This document shows, one piece after another, positions 14,315 through 23,143 of a stretch of 25,110 nt of DNA. Source of the DNA: DATGFK01 sp040007395 (lineage in GTDB: Bacteria; Chloroflexota; Anaerolineae; Aggregatilineales; UBA2796); the NCBI GenBank assembly GCA_040007395.1, contig JBDTVG010000048.1, positions 1 through 25,110 on the forward strand, read 5' to 3'. The position numbers and the translations under genes were made by a program. Every line of letters begins with the position of its first letter. The first letter of the stretch is position 1. The notes under the pieces were generated by a model. It worked only from the letters and a program-made list of their open reading frames with translations, had not been told where the DNA came from and ran no database searches.

Positions 14315-15211
14315 CTAACGGGCAAACACAGCAAGTACAACGGGGACTCTCCCTACTGGAGTAGCGATCTGCAAAAAATCAGTCCCCGCAATCTGTATCT
14401 GCGAAGATGATCCACCGTCCAGATTAAGCGCCGTGTAGATTTCCAGACCAGAATCTTGCAGCCAGTTTGCGATTTCTTGCAAGGATAATTCCAGCGGCGA
14501 CGTGACGACAATCACAACGCGGCCTGCTGTATCTTTGGCGATAACGGTGCGCCGGGCGCGAACCTCTGGGTCTGCTGCGGCAAAAGACGATAACTTGCCC
14601 TGCGTAATGAGAAAAGGGAAACCTTCAAAACTTTCACTATACGAAATACTATTTTTAGTAGCGGGTTTTTGTTTTTGTGTATTAGTTGTCAACGGGATAA
14701 TTTCTGGCACTTCATCCTGTACTAGAAATTGCCCACTATCGGGGCGATTGGTGGCAGGATTCATGATATTGCTGCCGATCCGCACTAGACCAATTGGACG
14801 ACCTGCGGTTGTGAAATAGTTAGCGTTTACTAGCACCACCGCACTGGGTTTTTCCACGCCCCAATCGTGGATCGTTTTGCGCTGCCCGATTTGGTAGTAG
14901 ATGCGGAAAAGGACCGCCGATGGGGCTATCCGCGCCACAATCAAATTGGCTCGCGGCCTACCCGCTATCACGAAGGGGACTTCGACGTACTCCACCCCTC
15001 GCGCAACGAAGCGCCAGTTATAGCGAGTCGATTGCAATTGGTCGGTAGCGGAAGCTGCCTTGGGTGGAACAAAGCTAGAAAGCCCTCCCAAAACACTAAG
15101 TAAAGCGATGATGATCCGAAAACGGATAGAGGGGCAGCTTCTCGAAAGAAATATCGCTGCCCACTTGACCATCCGCTTCTCGATCCACTGCTCAAATTGA
15201 GGCTTGTTCAT
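14315..15211 (-). CDS. Phosphodiester glycosidase-like (NAGPA/DUF2233 domain) secreted protein
   Basis: A 298-aa protein. A hydrophobic segment (about residues 30-50, FRIIIALLSVLGGLSSFV, then AASA) is a signal peptide or anchor. The domain (about 70-298) has the family motifs VNANYF (128-133), RRTVIA (220-225) and LNLDGGSSS (262-270). Family members include the mammalian GlcNAc-phosphodiester 'uncovering' enzyme, and bacterial forms are thought to act on cell-envelope glycans. ATG 15211 was used, while a nearby GTG at 15217 and an internal ATG at residue 14 are alternatives with equally poor SDs. It lies 60 nt after the SH3-like gene and converges on the ABC-F gene with an 18-nt gap and no obvious terminator. 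Probably the last gene of the exporter unit, though only by position. Confidence 0.82.
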   Translation of the reverse strand: MNKPQFEQWIEKRMVKWAAIFLSRSCPSIRFRIIIALLSVLGGLSSFVPPKAASATDQLQSTRYNWRFVARGVEYVEVPFVIAGRPRANLIVARIAPSAVLFRIYYQIGQRKTIHDWGVEKPSAVVLVNANYFTTAGRPIGLVRIGSNIMNPATNRPDSGQFLVQDEVPEIIPLTTNTQKQKPATKNSISYSESFEGFPFLITQGKLSSFAAADPEVRARRTVIAKDTAGRVVIVVTSPLELSLQEIANWLQDSGLEIYTALNLDGGSSSQIQIAGTDFLQIATPVGRVPVVLAVFAR

Positions 15212-15271
15212 TGCCACCTATGATTGCTGATCGCCGATAGTCACACCTTGCGCTCTATATATTACCACTCA

Positions 15272-16486
15272 CTAGCGTGGCGTGGCGCTAGGTGTTGAAG
15301 TCGCCGTAATCACTGGCACATTCGCAGTAGCACACGAGGCATTAGCAGTGACAAACTCGACACTGACCCAACCTTCTACCTCAATGCTCTGATCCGTAGT
15401 GATCATCGTGTTTACAACACGCAGCCATTTATTATCGGCGGATTGGCCTGTAACTGGCAGCAGTGACCCGGCGAAAACCTTGCCGATTGCCCGTTGGCTG
15501 ATAGAAGGATCGCCACGCAGATTGAGCATCGTGTTTGCCGTGACACTGCAACTGGTGTTGACGGTAGTGGTATCTGTACTTACATAGGCAATTGCTGTCA
15601 CTAACACAATCGGCGTTTCACTGGGCGCGGGAGTCAGCGATGGCACGGCAGTCGGAGTCGTCGATGGTGTGGCAGTGCCCGTTGGTGTAGCCGTATCCAC
15701 CACAATCGGCTTGGGGGTAGTTGTACCAGCGATGGTCTGGGCTTGCGCTACGGTGCCTATGGGCAAACGTGCCCCTGAAAGCTGGAGAGGGATGATAGGC
15801 AGTACCAAAGCTGCAACCAATGTAAAAATGCCCGCGCCAGTATTGAGCAACCCCGCCGAGGTCGAAGGGTTAAACTCCTGACGGCGGCGTTCTGCTAGAT
15901 ACAATGCAAAGCTTGCCACGATGATCACTAATGCAGCCACAGCCGTTGCCAGTGGAGCCATGCGGTTGATTGCTACTGCTCCGGCATTTGGAACTCCAGT
16001 AACGGCGGCTGGACTACTAGGATTACTGACATTTTGGGGCGCAACATTACCGTTACTACCCTCTGGTCGGCTTGCCATAACCGTCTGCATTGGCGCAGGA
16101 ATCGTGCCGTTAGCAAGTTCCGCCATCATAGGAGCAGAGACCGTACCTTTGCGTAGCGCTATTACATCGGGGTCAGTGGCAGAATTGTCCGAAGCTTTCC
16201 CTTGCGACGGATCAGCCCCATTTGCCCCATTCGCAACGTTGACGGCAGTACCGGGCTTCGTCTGCACAGCAGCGGCGGCAGCGACAGGGCTACCGAATAG
16301 CGGCGCAAAGGAAATTCGCACGAGGCCGAAAGCGATCAGAATACAGGCGGCAAGTGCCAACAGTACATTGAAGACTCCGGCCCGCAGGTGGCCTTGCCGA
16401 AGCCGTACCGCGCCGATAATCACATTGATTAACAGCAGCACTAGCCCCACAAGGATGAGCAACGTATTTTCATTTAGCGGGTTCAT
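15272..16486 (-). CDS. Membrane protein with C-terminal SH3-like domain
   Basis: A 404-aa protein. Four hydrophobic helices are seen at about 8-27, 38-57, 178-198 and 213-232. They are separated by a long Ala/Asn/Ser/Pro-rich linker (about 66-175). A Thr/Pro-rich segment (about 250-300) leads to a bacterial SH3-type domain (about 312-382) with MLNLRGDPSISQRAIGKVFAGSLLPVTG and WLRVVN, then EGWVSVEFV. Such domains often bind cell-wall peptides or are found in secreted envelope proteins. Three cysteines (Cys313, Cys385 and Cys48) could allow one disulfide outside. ATG 16486 has AGGA about 10 nt upstream; a TTG at 16495 is possible. It starts 80 nt after the permease stop, so it may share the exporter transcript. 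Confidence 0.78.
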   Translation of the reverse strand: MNPLNENTLLILVGLVLLLINVIIGAVRLRQGHLRAGVFNVLLALAACILIAFGLVRISFAPLFGSPVAAAAAVQTKPGTAVNVANGANGADPSQGKASDNSATDPDVIALRKGTVSAPMMAELANGTIPAPMQTVMASRPEGSNGNVAPQNVSNPSSPAAVTGVPNAGAVAINRMAPLATAVAALVIIVASFALYLAERRRQEFNPSTSAGLLNTGAGIFTLVAALVLPIIPLQLSGARLPIGTVAQAQTIAGTTTPKPIVVDTATPTGTATPSTTPTAVPSLTPAPSETPIVLVTAIAYVSTDTTTVNTSCSVTANTMLNLRGDPSISQRAIGKVFAGSLLPVTGQSADNKWLRVVNTMITTDQSIEVEGWVSVEFVTANASCATANVPVITATSTPSATPR

Positions 16487-16566
16487 CACCAACAATTCCT
16501 CTCAACAAACAGACCACGGCACAAGCGCTTAGGACGCGCAGCATTCACACACTTCACACAAGACAA

Positions 16567-17844
16567 CTACTCAGATCGCAAAGCTTGAATCGGGCTGAGT
16601 GCAGCAGCCCGGCTGGCTGGGTATAAGCCGAAAAACACACCGATAAAGGTGGTAACGCCAACCGCCAGCACAATACTCTGCACGCTTATCTTTGGGGACA
16701 AGTCAGGGACGACTGCCCCAATAATCACCGTAACGAGCATCGCCACAATCAAGCCTGCAATCGCCCCAACAAAACACAAGACAACGGCTTCAGTGAGAAA
16801 CTGCCACAGAATATCCCCGAAGCGTGCGCCGACTGCCTTCCGCAGCCCGATCTCTTTGGTGCGTTCAGTCACCGTAACCAGCATGATGTTCATAACGCCA
16901 ATGCCGCCCACCAGCAGACTGATTCCACCAATAACCCCTAGAAAGGCGGTTAACACGGCGATCACTGCGCCAAAGCTGTCTAGCAAGTCTTTCTGGGTCG
17001 TGACCTGAAAATCGTCGTCGTCACCGGGTTTGATCTTATGTTGCGCTCGCATCAACGGCTTGACCGTCGCGACAATATCATTGATCAACTGGTCACTGTT
17101 GGCCTGCAAATAGATCTGGCTCAGTGGCAGATCACCATTGTTATTGCGGGCGGTTTGCAACCGTGACTGAGCGGCAGTCAGCGGAACGATTATTACATCA
17201 TCCTGATCCTGACCAAAGCTACCGCCACCAATCTTTTTCAGTGTCCCGATTACTCTGAACGCGACATTGTTGATCTGGATCGTCTCACCGAGAGGATCTT
17301 GCCCGCCCGGAAATAGGTTCGTGATCGTCGATTGACCCAGCACGGCAACCCGCGAACTAGAAAGGACATCTTGCTCATCAAACAGTCGCCCCGACTCAAC
17401 CTCCTTGCGGGTAATACCGAAGTAGGGTGCAGTTGTCCCAGTGATAGAGGCTTTCTCTTCATTGGTTTCAAAACTAGTTGTGAGCCGAAGCGATAGGGTT
17501 GGTACCACCGCCTTGACATTAGGCACGTTAAATGAATTCGATAGCAGCGTCACATCTTTATCCGTTAGGAATGAGAAAACTGCGCTGCCACGATTCGAGA
17601 CGGGCGGCCCACCTTGTTGTCTGGGACCTGCTGGACGTACATAGATCAGATCGGTTCCGGCGCTCAAAAATTGCTTGACCACATAGGTTTGGACAGCTTG
17701 CCCCAGCGATACCAAGATGATCACTGCCGCGATACCAATTCCGATACCGATAGTGGTCAGTATGGCACGCAGTTTGTTGGAAAACAGCGCGGCAACGGCG
17801 ATCCGAATGTTTTCAAAAACAGGAGGTAAGGTAATGCTATTCAT
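16567..17844 (-). CDS. MacB/FtsX-type ABC permease (second copy)
   Basis: A 425-aa permease. One N-terminal membrane helix (about 26-48) is followed by a large extracytoplasmic domain and three C-terminal helices. Conserved motifs include LRAILTTIGIGIGIAAV near the start and GGIGVMNIMLVTVTERTKEIGLRKAVGAR in the final third, typical of MacB-like mechanotransmitting exporters. The end, GLYPASRAAALSPIQALRSE, is also standard. ATG 17844 overlaps the preceding permease stop by 8 nt (ATGAATAG), so the two are translationally coupled; a TTG at 17859 is less likely. The two permeases probably form a heterodimer with the single upstream ATPase. Its substrate cannot be told. Confidence 0.9.
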   Translation of the reverse strand: MNSITLPPVFENIRIAVAALFSNKLRAILTTIGIGIGIAAVIILVSLGQAVQTYVVKQFLSAGTDLIYVRPAGPRQQGGPPVSNRGSAVFSFLTDKDVTLLSNSFNVPNVKAVVPTLSLRLTTSFETNEEKASITGTTAPYFGITRKEVESGRLFDEQDVLSSSRVAVLGQSTITNLFPGGQDPLGETIQINNVAFRVIGTLKKIGGGSFGQDQDDVIIVPLTAAQSRLQTARNNNGDLPLSQIYLQANSDQLINDIVATVKPLMRAQHKIKPGDDDDFQVTTQKDLLDSFGAVIAVLTAFLGVIGGISLLVGGIGVMNIMLVTVTERTKEIGLRKAVGARFGDILWQFLTEAVVLCFVGAIAGLIVAMLVTVIIGAVVPDLSPKISVQSIVLAVGVTTFIGVFFGLYPASRAAALSPIQALRSE

Positions 17845-19075
17845 AGCGTAGTGCCTCAATCGGATTCAGGGTTGCTGCACGGTTCGCAGGATATAAGCCG
17901 AAGAAAACACCGATGGCTGTGCTAACCCCAGTTGCTAGCAAGATAGCCGGGAGAGTCACCGAGAGAGATAGCGTTGGAATAGCTTTGCTTGCGACAACAG
18001 CGACCAACTCACCCATTAGCACGCCAATACTGCCTCCAATGAGCGTCAGCAGCACGCTTTCAAACAAGAATTGCATCATCAAGTCGCCATAGCGTGCGCC
18101 AACTGCCTTACGCAATCCGATCTCGCGGGTGCGTTCGGTGACTGAAACCAGCATGATGTTCATGACACCAATCCCACCGACCAACAAACTGATCCCAGCG
18201 ATAATGGCAAGGAAGATTGTAATCAGTCCAGTCACATTGCTCACAATTGACAGCACTTGATCGAGACTGACGACCTGAAAATCTTCCTCGCCCTGAAACT
18301 GCACTTTGTGACGGTCAATGAGCAGATTGGTAATGTCGGTTTCTGTGGCAGCAGCGGTTTTGTCACTGATAGCCTTTACGTAAATGACCGACACCGTATA
18401 GACTCCGCTGCTGTTTCGAGCCGAATCATCACCGAGACGACTCTGTGCGGTAGTTAAGGGAACATTGATTACTTCGTCTTGCTGTCCCCCATTGCTTTTG
18501 TCAACTAGTACGCCAATCACACGGAAGGGGATGTTGTTAATGCGGATTTCTTGCCCAACAACATCAGGGTCGGTACCGAACAGCTTCTTGACTGTCGCTG
18601 TTCCCAGTACCGCGACCCGCGCCGAACTCGTCATATCTGGATCTTCAATAGAGCGCCCCACTTGGATATCCCACGAGAGGACATTGTGCCAACTTGGCGT
18701 GATGCCAGTGATCGTCATATTTGTATCTTTACTTTTCGTGACGACGCTAGCTTGAATGATATAAACCGGTGCTACCGCCTGCACCCCAGATACCTGAAGC
18801 GGATTGGCAATCGCGTTGGAATCGTCGATAGTCATCGCTTTTGGCTTAATGTTTTTGGCATTGGAACCCGTCGGGGTGCGTGGGATCACGAAGATCAGGT
18901 TAGAGCCAAGTGAGTTAAACTGAGCATTGATAAAGTTCTGGAAGCCTTGCCCAAAACTGACCAACGAGATCACTGCGCCCACACCAATCACGATACCGAG
19001 CATGGTCAGGATCGAGCGCAGCCGATTTGACAGCAGGCCAGAGATCGCCAGACGGACGGACTCGATAATGTTCAT
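17837..19075 (-). CDS. MacB/FtsX-type ABC permease (first copy)
   Basis: A 412-aa permease with the same plan as the following gene: first helix around residues 22-42, an extracytoplasmic domain of about 220 residues and a C-terminal three-helix bundle with GGIGVMNIMLVSVTERTREIGLRKAVGAR. It ends GLYPANRAATLNPIEALRYE. It starts directly after the ATPase stop (TAA then ATG with no gap). It overlaps the next permease by 8 nt. Two similar but clearly diverged permeases point to an old duplication and a heterodimeric transporter. Confidence 0.9.
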   Translation of the reverse strand: MNIIESVRLAISGLLSNRLRSILTMLGIVIGVGAVISLVSFGQGFQNFINAQFNSLGSNLIFVIPRTPTGSNAKNIKPKAMTIDDSNAIANPLQVSGVQAVAPVYIIQASVVTKSKDTNMTITGITPSWHNVLSWDIQVGRSIEDPDMTSSARVAVLGTATVKKLFGTDPDVVGQEIRINNIPFRVIGVLVDKSNGGQQDEVINVPLTTAQSRLGDDSARNSSGVYTVSVIYVKAISDKTAAATETDITNLLIDRHKVQFQGEEDFQVVSLDQVLSIVSNVTGLITIFLAIIAGISLLVGGIGVMNIMLVSVTERTREIGLRKAVGARYGDLMMQFLFESVLLTLIGGSIGVLMGELVAVVASKAIPTLSLSVTLPAILLATGVSTAIGVFFGLYPANRAATLNPIEALRYE

Positions 19076-19912
19076 TTAGTTGTACTGCTCCTTCGCACCC
19101 GCGAAGTAGGTTTCCCGGAAAACCTCTTCCAGTTCAGCCGCTTCGGAAGGTCGCTCTACTGTCCCGGCTGAAATCGGGTTCGGCACAGGCTGATCCGCCA
19201 CGATTTCGCCATCGCGCAGCATCACCACACGATCTGTATGGCGTGCCACAAAGGTATCGTGTGTGACAAAGATAGTGGTAATGCCATGTTCGCGGTTCAT
19301 TTCCTGAAAGATTTTCAAGACTTCCGTGCCACTGCGCGAGTCAAGATTACCGGTAGGTTCGTCTGCCAGCACAATCGACGGATTATTGACGATGGCACGA
19401 GCAATCGCCACACGCTGCTGCTGCCCACCAGAGAGTTCACTTGGTAGGTGGTCCAAACGATTGCTCAGACCAACCGCTTCCAGCGCAGCCCGCGCCCGTT
19501 TGCTGCGATTGCCAACGCTGGCATAAATCAGCGGCAGTTCGACCTGTCGCTGGGCGGTAGTGCGCTTGAGAAGATTGAAGCTCTGGAAGACAAAGCCGAT
19601 CTTCCTATTACGGACTTCGGCAAGCGCCTTATCTTTTAGTTTGGCGACATCGACTCCATCCAGAAAGTATTCCCCGCTGGTTGGTTTGTCGAGTGCCCCC
19701 AAAATTTGAAGCATTGTGCTTTTGCCGCTGCCCGACGGCCCCATAATACTGATGAACTCACCTTCGTATACGCTCAACGTTACGCCACGCAACGCGGGGA
19801 CTTCGATGTCACCCATCTTATAGATCTTGGTGAGATCCCGAATGTCGATGACTGCTTTGCGTCCGCGTTCGTCTGTCGGAATCACATGTTCTGGTTGTTT
19901 GTTTAATGCCAT
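19076..19912 (-). CDS. ABC exporter ATPase (MacB/LolD type)
   Basis: A 278-aa ATPase. Walker A GPSGSGKST (58-66), Q-loop Gln110 in VFQSFNLL, signature LSGGQQQR (160-167), Walker B IVLADE (180-185), D-loop around NLD (189-191) and H-loop His218 in VTHDT are all intact. The PTGNLDS element (187-193) marks the MacB/LolD/FtsE branch. A C-terminal extension of about 35 residues, rich in Glu, follows the last motif. It is the single ATPase for two permeases and probably works as a homodimer with them. The start is 99 nt after the adaptor stop; GGGA lies upstream. In MacB proteins the ATPase is fused to the permease, but here it is separate. Confidence 0.93.
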   Translation of the reverse strand: MALNKQPEHVIPTDERGRKAVIDIRDLTKIYKMGDIEVPALRGVTLSVYEGEFISIMGPSGSGKSTMLQILGALDKPTSGEYFLDGVDVAKLKDKALAEVRNRKIGFVFQSFNLLKRTTAQRQVELPLIYASVGNRSKRARAALEAVGLSNRLDHLPSELSGGQQQRVAIARAIVNNPSIVLADEPTGNLDSRSGTEVLKIFQEMNREHGITTIFVTHDTFVARHTDRVVMLRDGEIVADQPVPNPISAGTVERPSEAAELEEVFRETYFAGAKEQYN

Positions 19913-20011
19913 TGCGTGTCCCTGCCTTAACGTACCGAGTACGCAGATTGATTAGCTAACCCTAATTGATACGCGAGAACGTCAGTTGAGTGACTCAGCC
20001 GCCGATTTAGC

Positions 20012-21454
20012 CTAGCCATTGTTGTTAGGTGGCGGACCGCCCGGCCCTGCCAAACTCTGAACGATGGCAATCTTGTCGCCAGCCTTAAGCCCACCTTTAA
20101 TCTCGCTGTAGGTGTCATTACTCAAGCCCAGCGTCACGGGGGCTTCCTTATAGTTGCCCTCAGGCTGAAGCAGCATGACATAGGCTTTATTCGCTTTGCG
20201 ATCCAACCGGATAAAGCGGTTGCGAACACGTAATACATCACTGACCTTCGTGGTCGTGATGGTAGCGGTGGCGCTCATCGAGGAGAGCAGTGATGCGCCC
20301 GCCGGATCGATCTCGATCCGAACCGTGTATGTGACCGAGTTGCCCGACTTGGTACCTGTCTCTGCAATCCGGCTTACTTTGCCGTTGACGGCTGCATCGG
20401 GTAAAGCGTCAAGGGTTAGTGTGGTTGGTTGATTCACCACGACTTTGCTCACATCGGTTTCGTCCACTGGAATATCGACGTAAAAGCTGTGGGTGTCGAG
20501 CATAATCGCGGCAGGGCTTGTGACAGGGGTCGATTCGCCAATGTGAACGTTCAACTTAGCCAGTACACCATCAAAAGGCGCAACTAACACTGTTTTCGCT
20601 AGATTAGTTTTCGCCAGATCGACGGATGCCTGAGCAGACTCAACTTGTGCCTGCGCCTGCGCCACTTCGTCCTGATCGCCACCTTTGTTTAGATTATCCA
20701 GCGTCACCTGCGCCGAAGTCACCGCCGCTTGTGCCGACGCGATGCTGCTAGCATCGCCGCCTTTAGATTGTGCATCAGCAAAGTTAGCCTGAGCGATCTG
20801 GATGTCATATTCCTTGGACGTAATCGCCTTGTCATTCGCCCGATCTGAAGGCAGTGAACTGGCCTGAGGCGCGGTAAAGGGGCTTTTTTGCAGATCGGCC
20901 TTTTTCTTGTCGTTAAGATCGCGCTGTAACTGAGTTTGCCAGAGTTGATTTTTGGCACTTTCAACACTAAGCGCATTGATCTTCACCTGATTCGGATCGG
21001 TTCCGGTGTGCAGCGCTTCGTAAAGCTGCGCTTGTGCCAGAGTCAGCGAGGCCTGAGCAAAATTTACGTCAGCGGGACGCGGCTTCGCCGTGAGGCTATT
21101 CAGTGCGACCTGCTGTTGGAGCAGTTTGCCCTGCGCGATCATCAGTGCATCTTGGCTAGCCTGCGAGTCGAGTGTGGCAAGCGTCTGGCCTTTCAGGACA
21201 TGATCGCCTTCCTTGACATTGATAGTGGTAACTGTCCCGTTGGTCGGGAAGTTGATCGCCACCTTTTGCAGCGGCTGGATCTGTCCAGTAGCACTCACAC
21301 TCAGGGCAACTTCGCCACGTTCAACCGTGCTGGTTTCCTGCACGATACCGTTGGTTGCAGCAGCAGTTGAAGCGCTGGAACGAAACCGGATGAAAACCGC
21401 AACGGCGATCACAACGATTGCTAGGATGATGAGATTACGTAAACGTTTAAACAT
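20012..21454 (-). CDS. MacA-like membrane-fusion adaptor (second copy)
   Basis: A 480-aa periplasmic/extracytoplasmic adaptor (HlyD/RND/MacA family). One N-terminal membrane helix (about 6-22) precedes a biotinyl-lipoyl-like half (about 62-98: KVAINFPTNGTV, then EGDHVLKGQTLATLDS). A long coiled-coil hairpin rich in Ala/Gln (about 100-285) follows, then the second lipoyl half (VAPFDGVLAKLNVHIGES) and beta-barrel/MP domains. The C-terminus is a Pro/Gly/Asn tail. The ATG follows AGGA in the upstream adaptor stop region (TAGCGAGGAACTC), so translation is coupled. In known systems such adaptors link MacB-type transporters to an outer channel; a single-membrane organism would use them differently. 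Confidence 0.9.
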   Translation of the reverse strand: MFKRLRNLIILAIVVIAVAVFIRFRSSASTAAATNGIVQETSTVERGEVALSVSATGQIQPLQKVAINFPTNGTVTTINVKEGDHVLKGQTLATLDSQASQDALMIAQGKLLQQQVALNSLTAKPRPADVNFAQASLTLAQAQLYEALHTGTDPNQVKINALSVESAKNQLWQTQLQRDLNDKKKADLQKSPFTAPQASSLPSDRANDKAITSKEYDIQIAQANFADAQSKGGDASSIASAQAAVTSAQVTLDNLNKGGDQDEVAQAQAQVESAQASVDLAKTNLAKTVLVAPFDGVLAKLNVHIGESTPVTSPAAIMLDTHSFYVDIPVDETDVSKVVVNQPTTLTLDALPDAAVNGKVSRIAETGTKSGNSVTYTVRIEIDPAGASLLSSMSATATITTTKVSDVLRVRNRFIRLDRKANKAYVMLLQPEGNYKEAPVTLGLSNDTYSEIKGGLKAGDKIAIVQSLAGPGGPPPNNNG

Positions 21455-21464
21455 GAGTTCCTCG

Positions 21465-22841
21465 CTAGTTGCTCGTCGGTGCAGATGACGCTACACCGAG
21501 GCCGATAGTGTCGCCTTCGTTCAAGCCTTCAATCACTTCGCTGTAATCGCTGCCTTGCAGCCCCAGTTTGATCGGGACTTCTGTCAGCGCGCCGCTGGCA
21601 TTCACCAGATTCACAGTTGCCTGATTGGTCACGCGATCTACTCGCACATATTGATTAGGAACACGGACGACATTCTTGACTTCACGCACCAAAAAGGTCG
21701 CGTTGGTCGTCATAGTGACTTTAATCGGAGCTTTGGTTGGATCTAGATTGACGCGCACTACATATTTAATGACTGTTGCTGTCTCATCGGCAAGCTGGGT
21801 AATCCGAGTAACCTTACCTGTCAGGGTAACACCCTGTAACGCATCTACCGTGAATTCAACGAGCTGTCCAACCTGAATATGCCCAATATCAACTTCGTCC
21901 ACATTCACGTCGATATACACGACGCTGTTATCGGTCAGGACCATTGCCGTACCGCTGCTGACTTCACCGGCTTTGACCGACACTGAAGTCACATACCCGG
22001 CATAGGGAGCCTTGATCAGCGTCTTATCGAGTTGGTGTTGCGCCTGATCGCGAGCGAGTTTGGCAACCACCACCTGAGCCTGAGCGGTATCAATTTGGGC
22101 TTGGGTTGGCCCCGCTTTGACTTTAGCAAGTTGTGCTTGCGCTTGAGCAATTCTGGCTGTCGCTTGTACCAATGACCGACCATTTTTGGCAGAGGCCAGT
22201 CTCAAACGGGCCGACTCTGCATCGAACGAAGCTTGGCCTTCTTGAGCCAAGGCTTGCTGGAAGTTTGGATCGTCTTTGTCGTACTGCCCGCCCGCACCTT
22301 TGCGAAGGTCAGTTGAACCTTGCTGGTTCGCCAAGGCCTGTTGATATTGGAGTTGGAGAGCATTGATCTTGTCCATACTAGTACTGTTGGCCATCGAACT
22401 GTAGCTGGCCTGTGCCGCTTTGACATTAGCTTCCGCGTTGGCAACATCCCCAGCATCGACAGGTCTTAGCAGTTTTTGCAGAGCCGCCTCCGTCGCTTTG
22501 AGCGAATAGTCGGCCTGACTTAGGTTCAATTTCTGAGTGCTGTCTTCTTGGCGTGCCAACACCTGTCCAGCATCAACCTTTTGCCCTTCTTCGACAAGCA
22601 CTTCCTGAACACGCGCTGGCTGCTCAAAACTCAGATTGGACTCCTGATTGGCAACCACGTTACCCGTTGCGCTCACGGTGAGCTTGAGATCGCCCTTGTC
22701 AATCGTGATCTTACGCACGGTGGCTTGTCCCGCTCCAGCAGCACCCGGTGTCGGGGTGGAACGGGATCGTCCACCGATAAAGAAAAACGCAATTGCCGCG
22801 ACGACAATCACCCCTACCACAATGACAATGATTCTACGCAT
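21465..22841 (-). CDS. MacA-like membrane-fusion adaptor (first copy)
   Basis: A 458-aa adaptor with the same plan as the next gene. The N-terminal helix (about 3-22) is followed by the lipoyl half (LSFEQPARVQEVLVEEGQKVDAGQ, about 70-93). A coiled-coil hairpin rich in Ala/Gln/Lys spans about 100-275, then the second half contains IKAPYAGYVTSVSVKAGEV. It shows clear sequence similarity in layout to the second adaptor but is not identical, so the pair is diverged. ATG 22841 was chosen over ATG 22847 because GAGG lies 8 nt before the former and only 2 nt before the latter. It is the first gene of the exporter unit. Confidence 0.9.
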   Translation of the reverse strand: MRRIIVIVVGVIVVAAIAFFFIGGRSRSTPTPGAAGAGQATVRKITIDKGDLKLTVSATGNVVANQESNLSFEQPARVQEVLVEEGQKVDAGQVLARQEDSTQKLNLSQADYSLKATEAALQKLLRPVDAGDVANAEANVKAAQASYSSMANSTSMDKINALQLQYQQALANQQGSTDLRKGAGGQYDKDDPNFQQALAQEGQASFDAESARLRLASAKNGRSLVQATARIAQAQAQLAKVKAGPTQAQIDTAQAQVVVAKLARDQAQHQLDKTLIKAPYAGYVTSVSVKAGEVSSGTAMVLTDNSVVYIDVNVDEVDIGHIQVGQLVEFTVDALQGVTLTGKVTRITQLADETATVIKYVVRVNLDPTKAPIKVTMTTNATFLVREVKNVVRVPNQYVRVDRVTNQATVNLVNASGALTEVPIKLGLQGSDYSEVIEGLNEGDTIGLGVASSAPTSN

Positions 22842-22943
22842 ACCCATGTCCTCACACTTCCGCGAGATTCAAGACTAGACCGCACTCTGTACACCTGATC
22901 AGCTTTACATAAACCCAGTCAGGTCGTATTACTATCAAATGTA

Positions 22944-22961
22944 TGCAAGTGGTTACTTGCA
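22944..22961. promoter_or_regulatory. Operator candidate TGCAAGT-N4-ACTTGCA at the exporter start point
   Basis: TGCAAGTGGTTACTTGCA is a perfect 7-bp inverted repeat with a 4-nt centre. It covers the expected transcription start, just downstream of the -10 at 22965-22970, the place where a repressor of the TetR or MarR kind would block initiation. No such regulator gene lies in the window. Confidence 0.6.
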
Positions 22962-22964
22962 ATT

Positions 22965-22993
22965 ATCATAAGTTTCCCCACTGAAGATGTCAA
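22965..22993 (-). promoter_or_regulatory. Sigma70 promoter P1 of the exporter unit
   Basis: On the minus strand TTGACA (22988-22993) and TATGAT (22965-22970) are 17 nt apart, close to consensus. The start near 22958 leaves a leader of about 117 nt before ATG 22841. Confidence 0.75.
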
Positions 22994-23086
22994 GACTCAA
23001 AAGTAACTCAGACAGCGGGTTGTAAGTTGATGATCGTTAGCTTCCTTGTGCAACTTCGTGCCAGCGTAAACACACTGGATTAGCTA

Positions 23087-23105
23087 TGAATTTAGACTAA
23101 CCTAA
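23087..23105. promoter_or_regulatory. DtxR/IdeR-like box downstream of promoter P2
   Basis: TGAATTTAGACTAACCTAA matches 14 of 19 positions of the mycobacterial/corynebacterial iron box TTAGGTTAGSCTAACCTAA, with the right half nearly perfect. As a palindrome, TTTAGACTAACCTAAA is symmetric at 12 of 16 positions. It covers about +4 to +22 of P2. A second, similar site is at 23821-23833. Confidence 0.45.
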
Positions 23106-23115
23106 ATATAATTGC

Positions 23116-23143
23116 ACTATATACTTAAAATTTAACCTGTCAA
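23116..23143 (-). promoter_or_regulatory. Second sigma70-type promoter P2 toward the exporter unit
   Basis: On the minus strand TTGACA (23138-23143) and TATAGT (23116-23121) are 16 nt apart. No gene lies between P2 and the first adaptor except the P1 region, so P2 would be a tandem upstream promoter or drive a small RNA. Confidence 0.55.

Noticed and set aside
15921..16532. 203-codon open frame on the plus strand
   Set aside because: Antisense to the low-complexity Ala/Thr region of the SH3-domain protein, where biased codons keep the opposite strand open.
19946..19966. ATTAG/CTAAT repeat with CTAACC centre, resembling a metal box
   Set aside because: It lies inside the exporter transcript with no nearby promoter and needs an extra C to fit the DtxR-like pattern.
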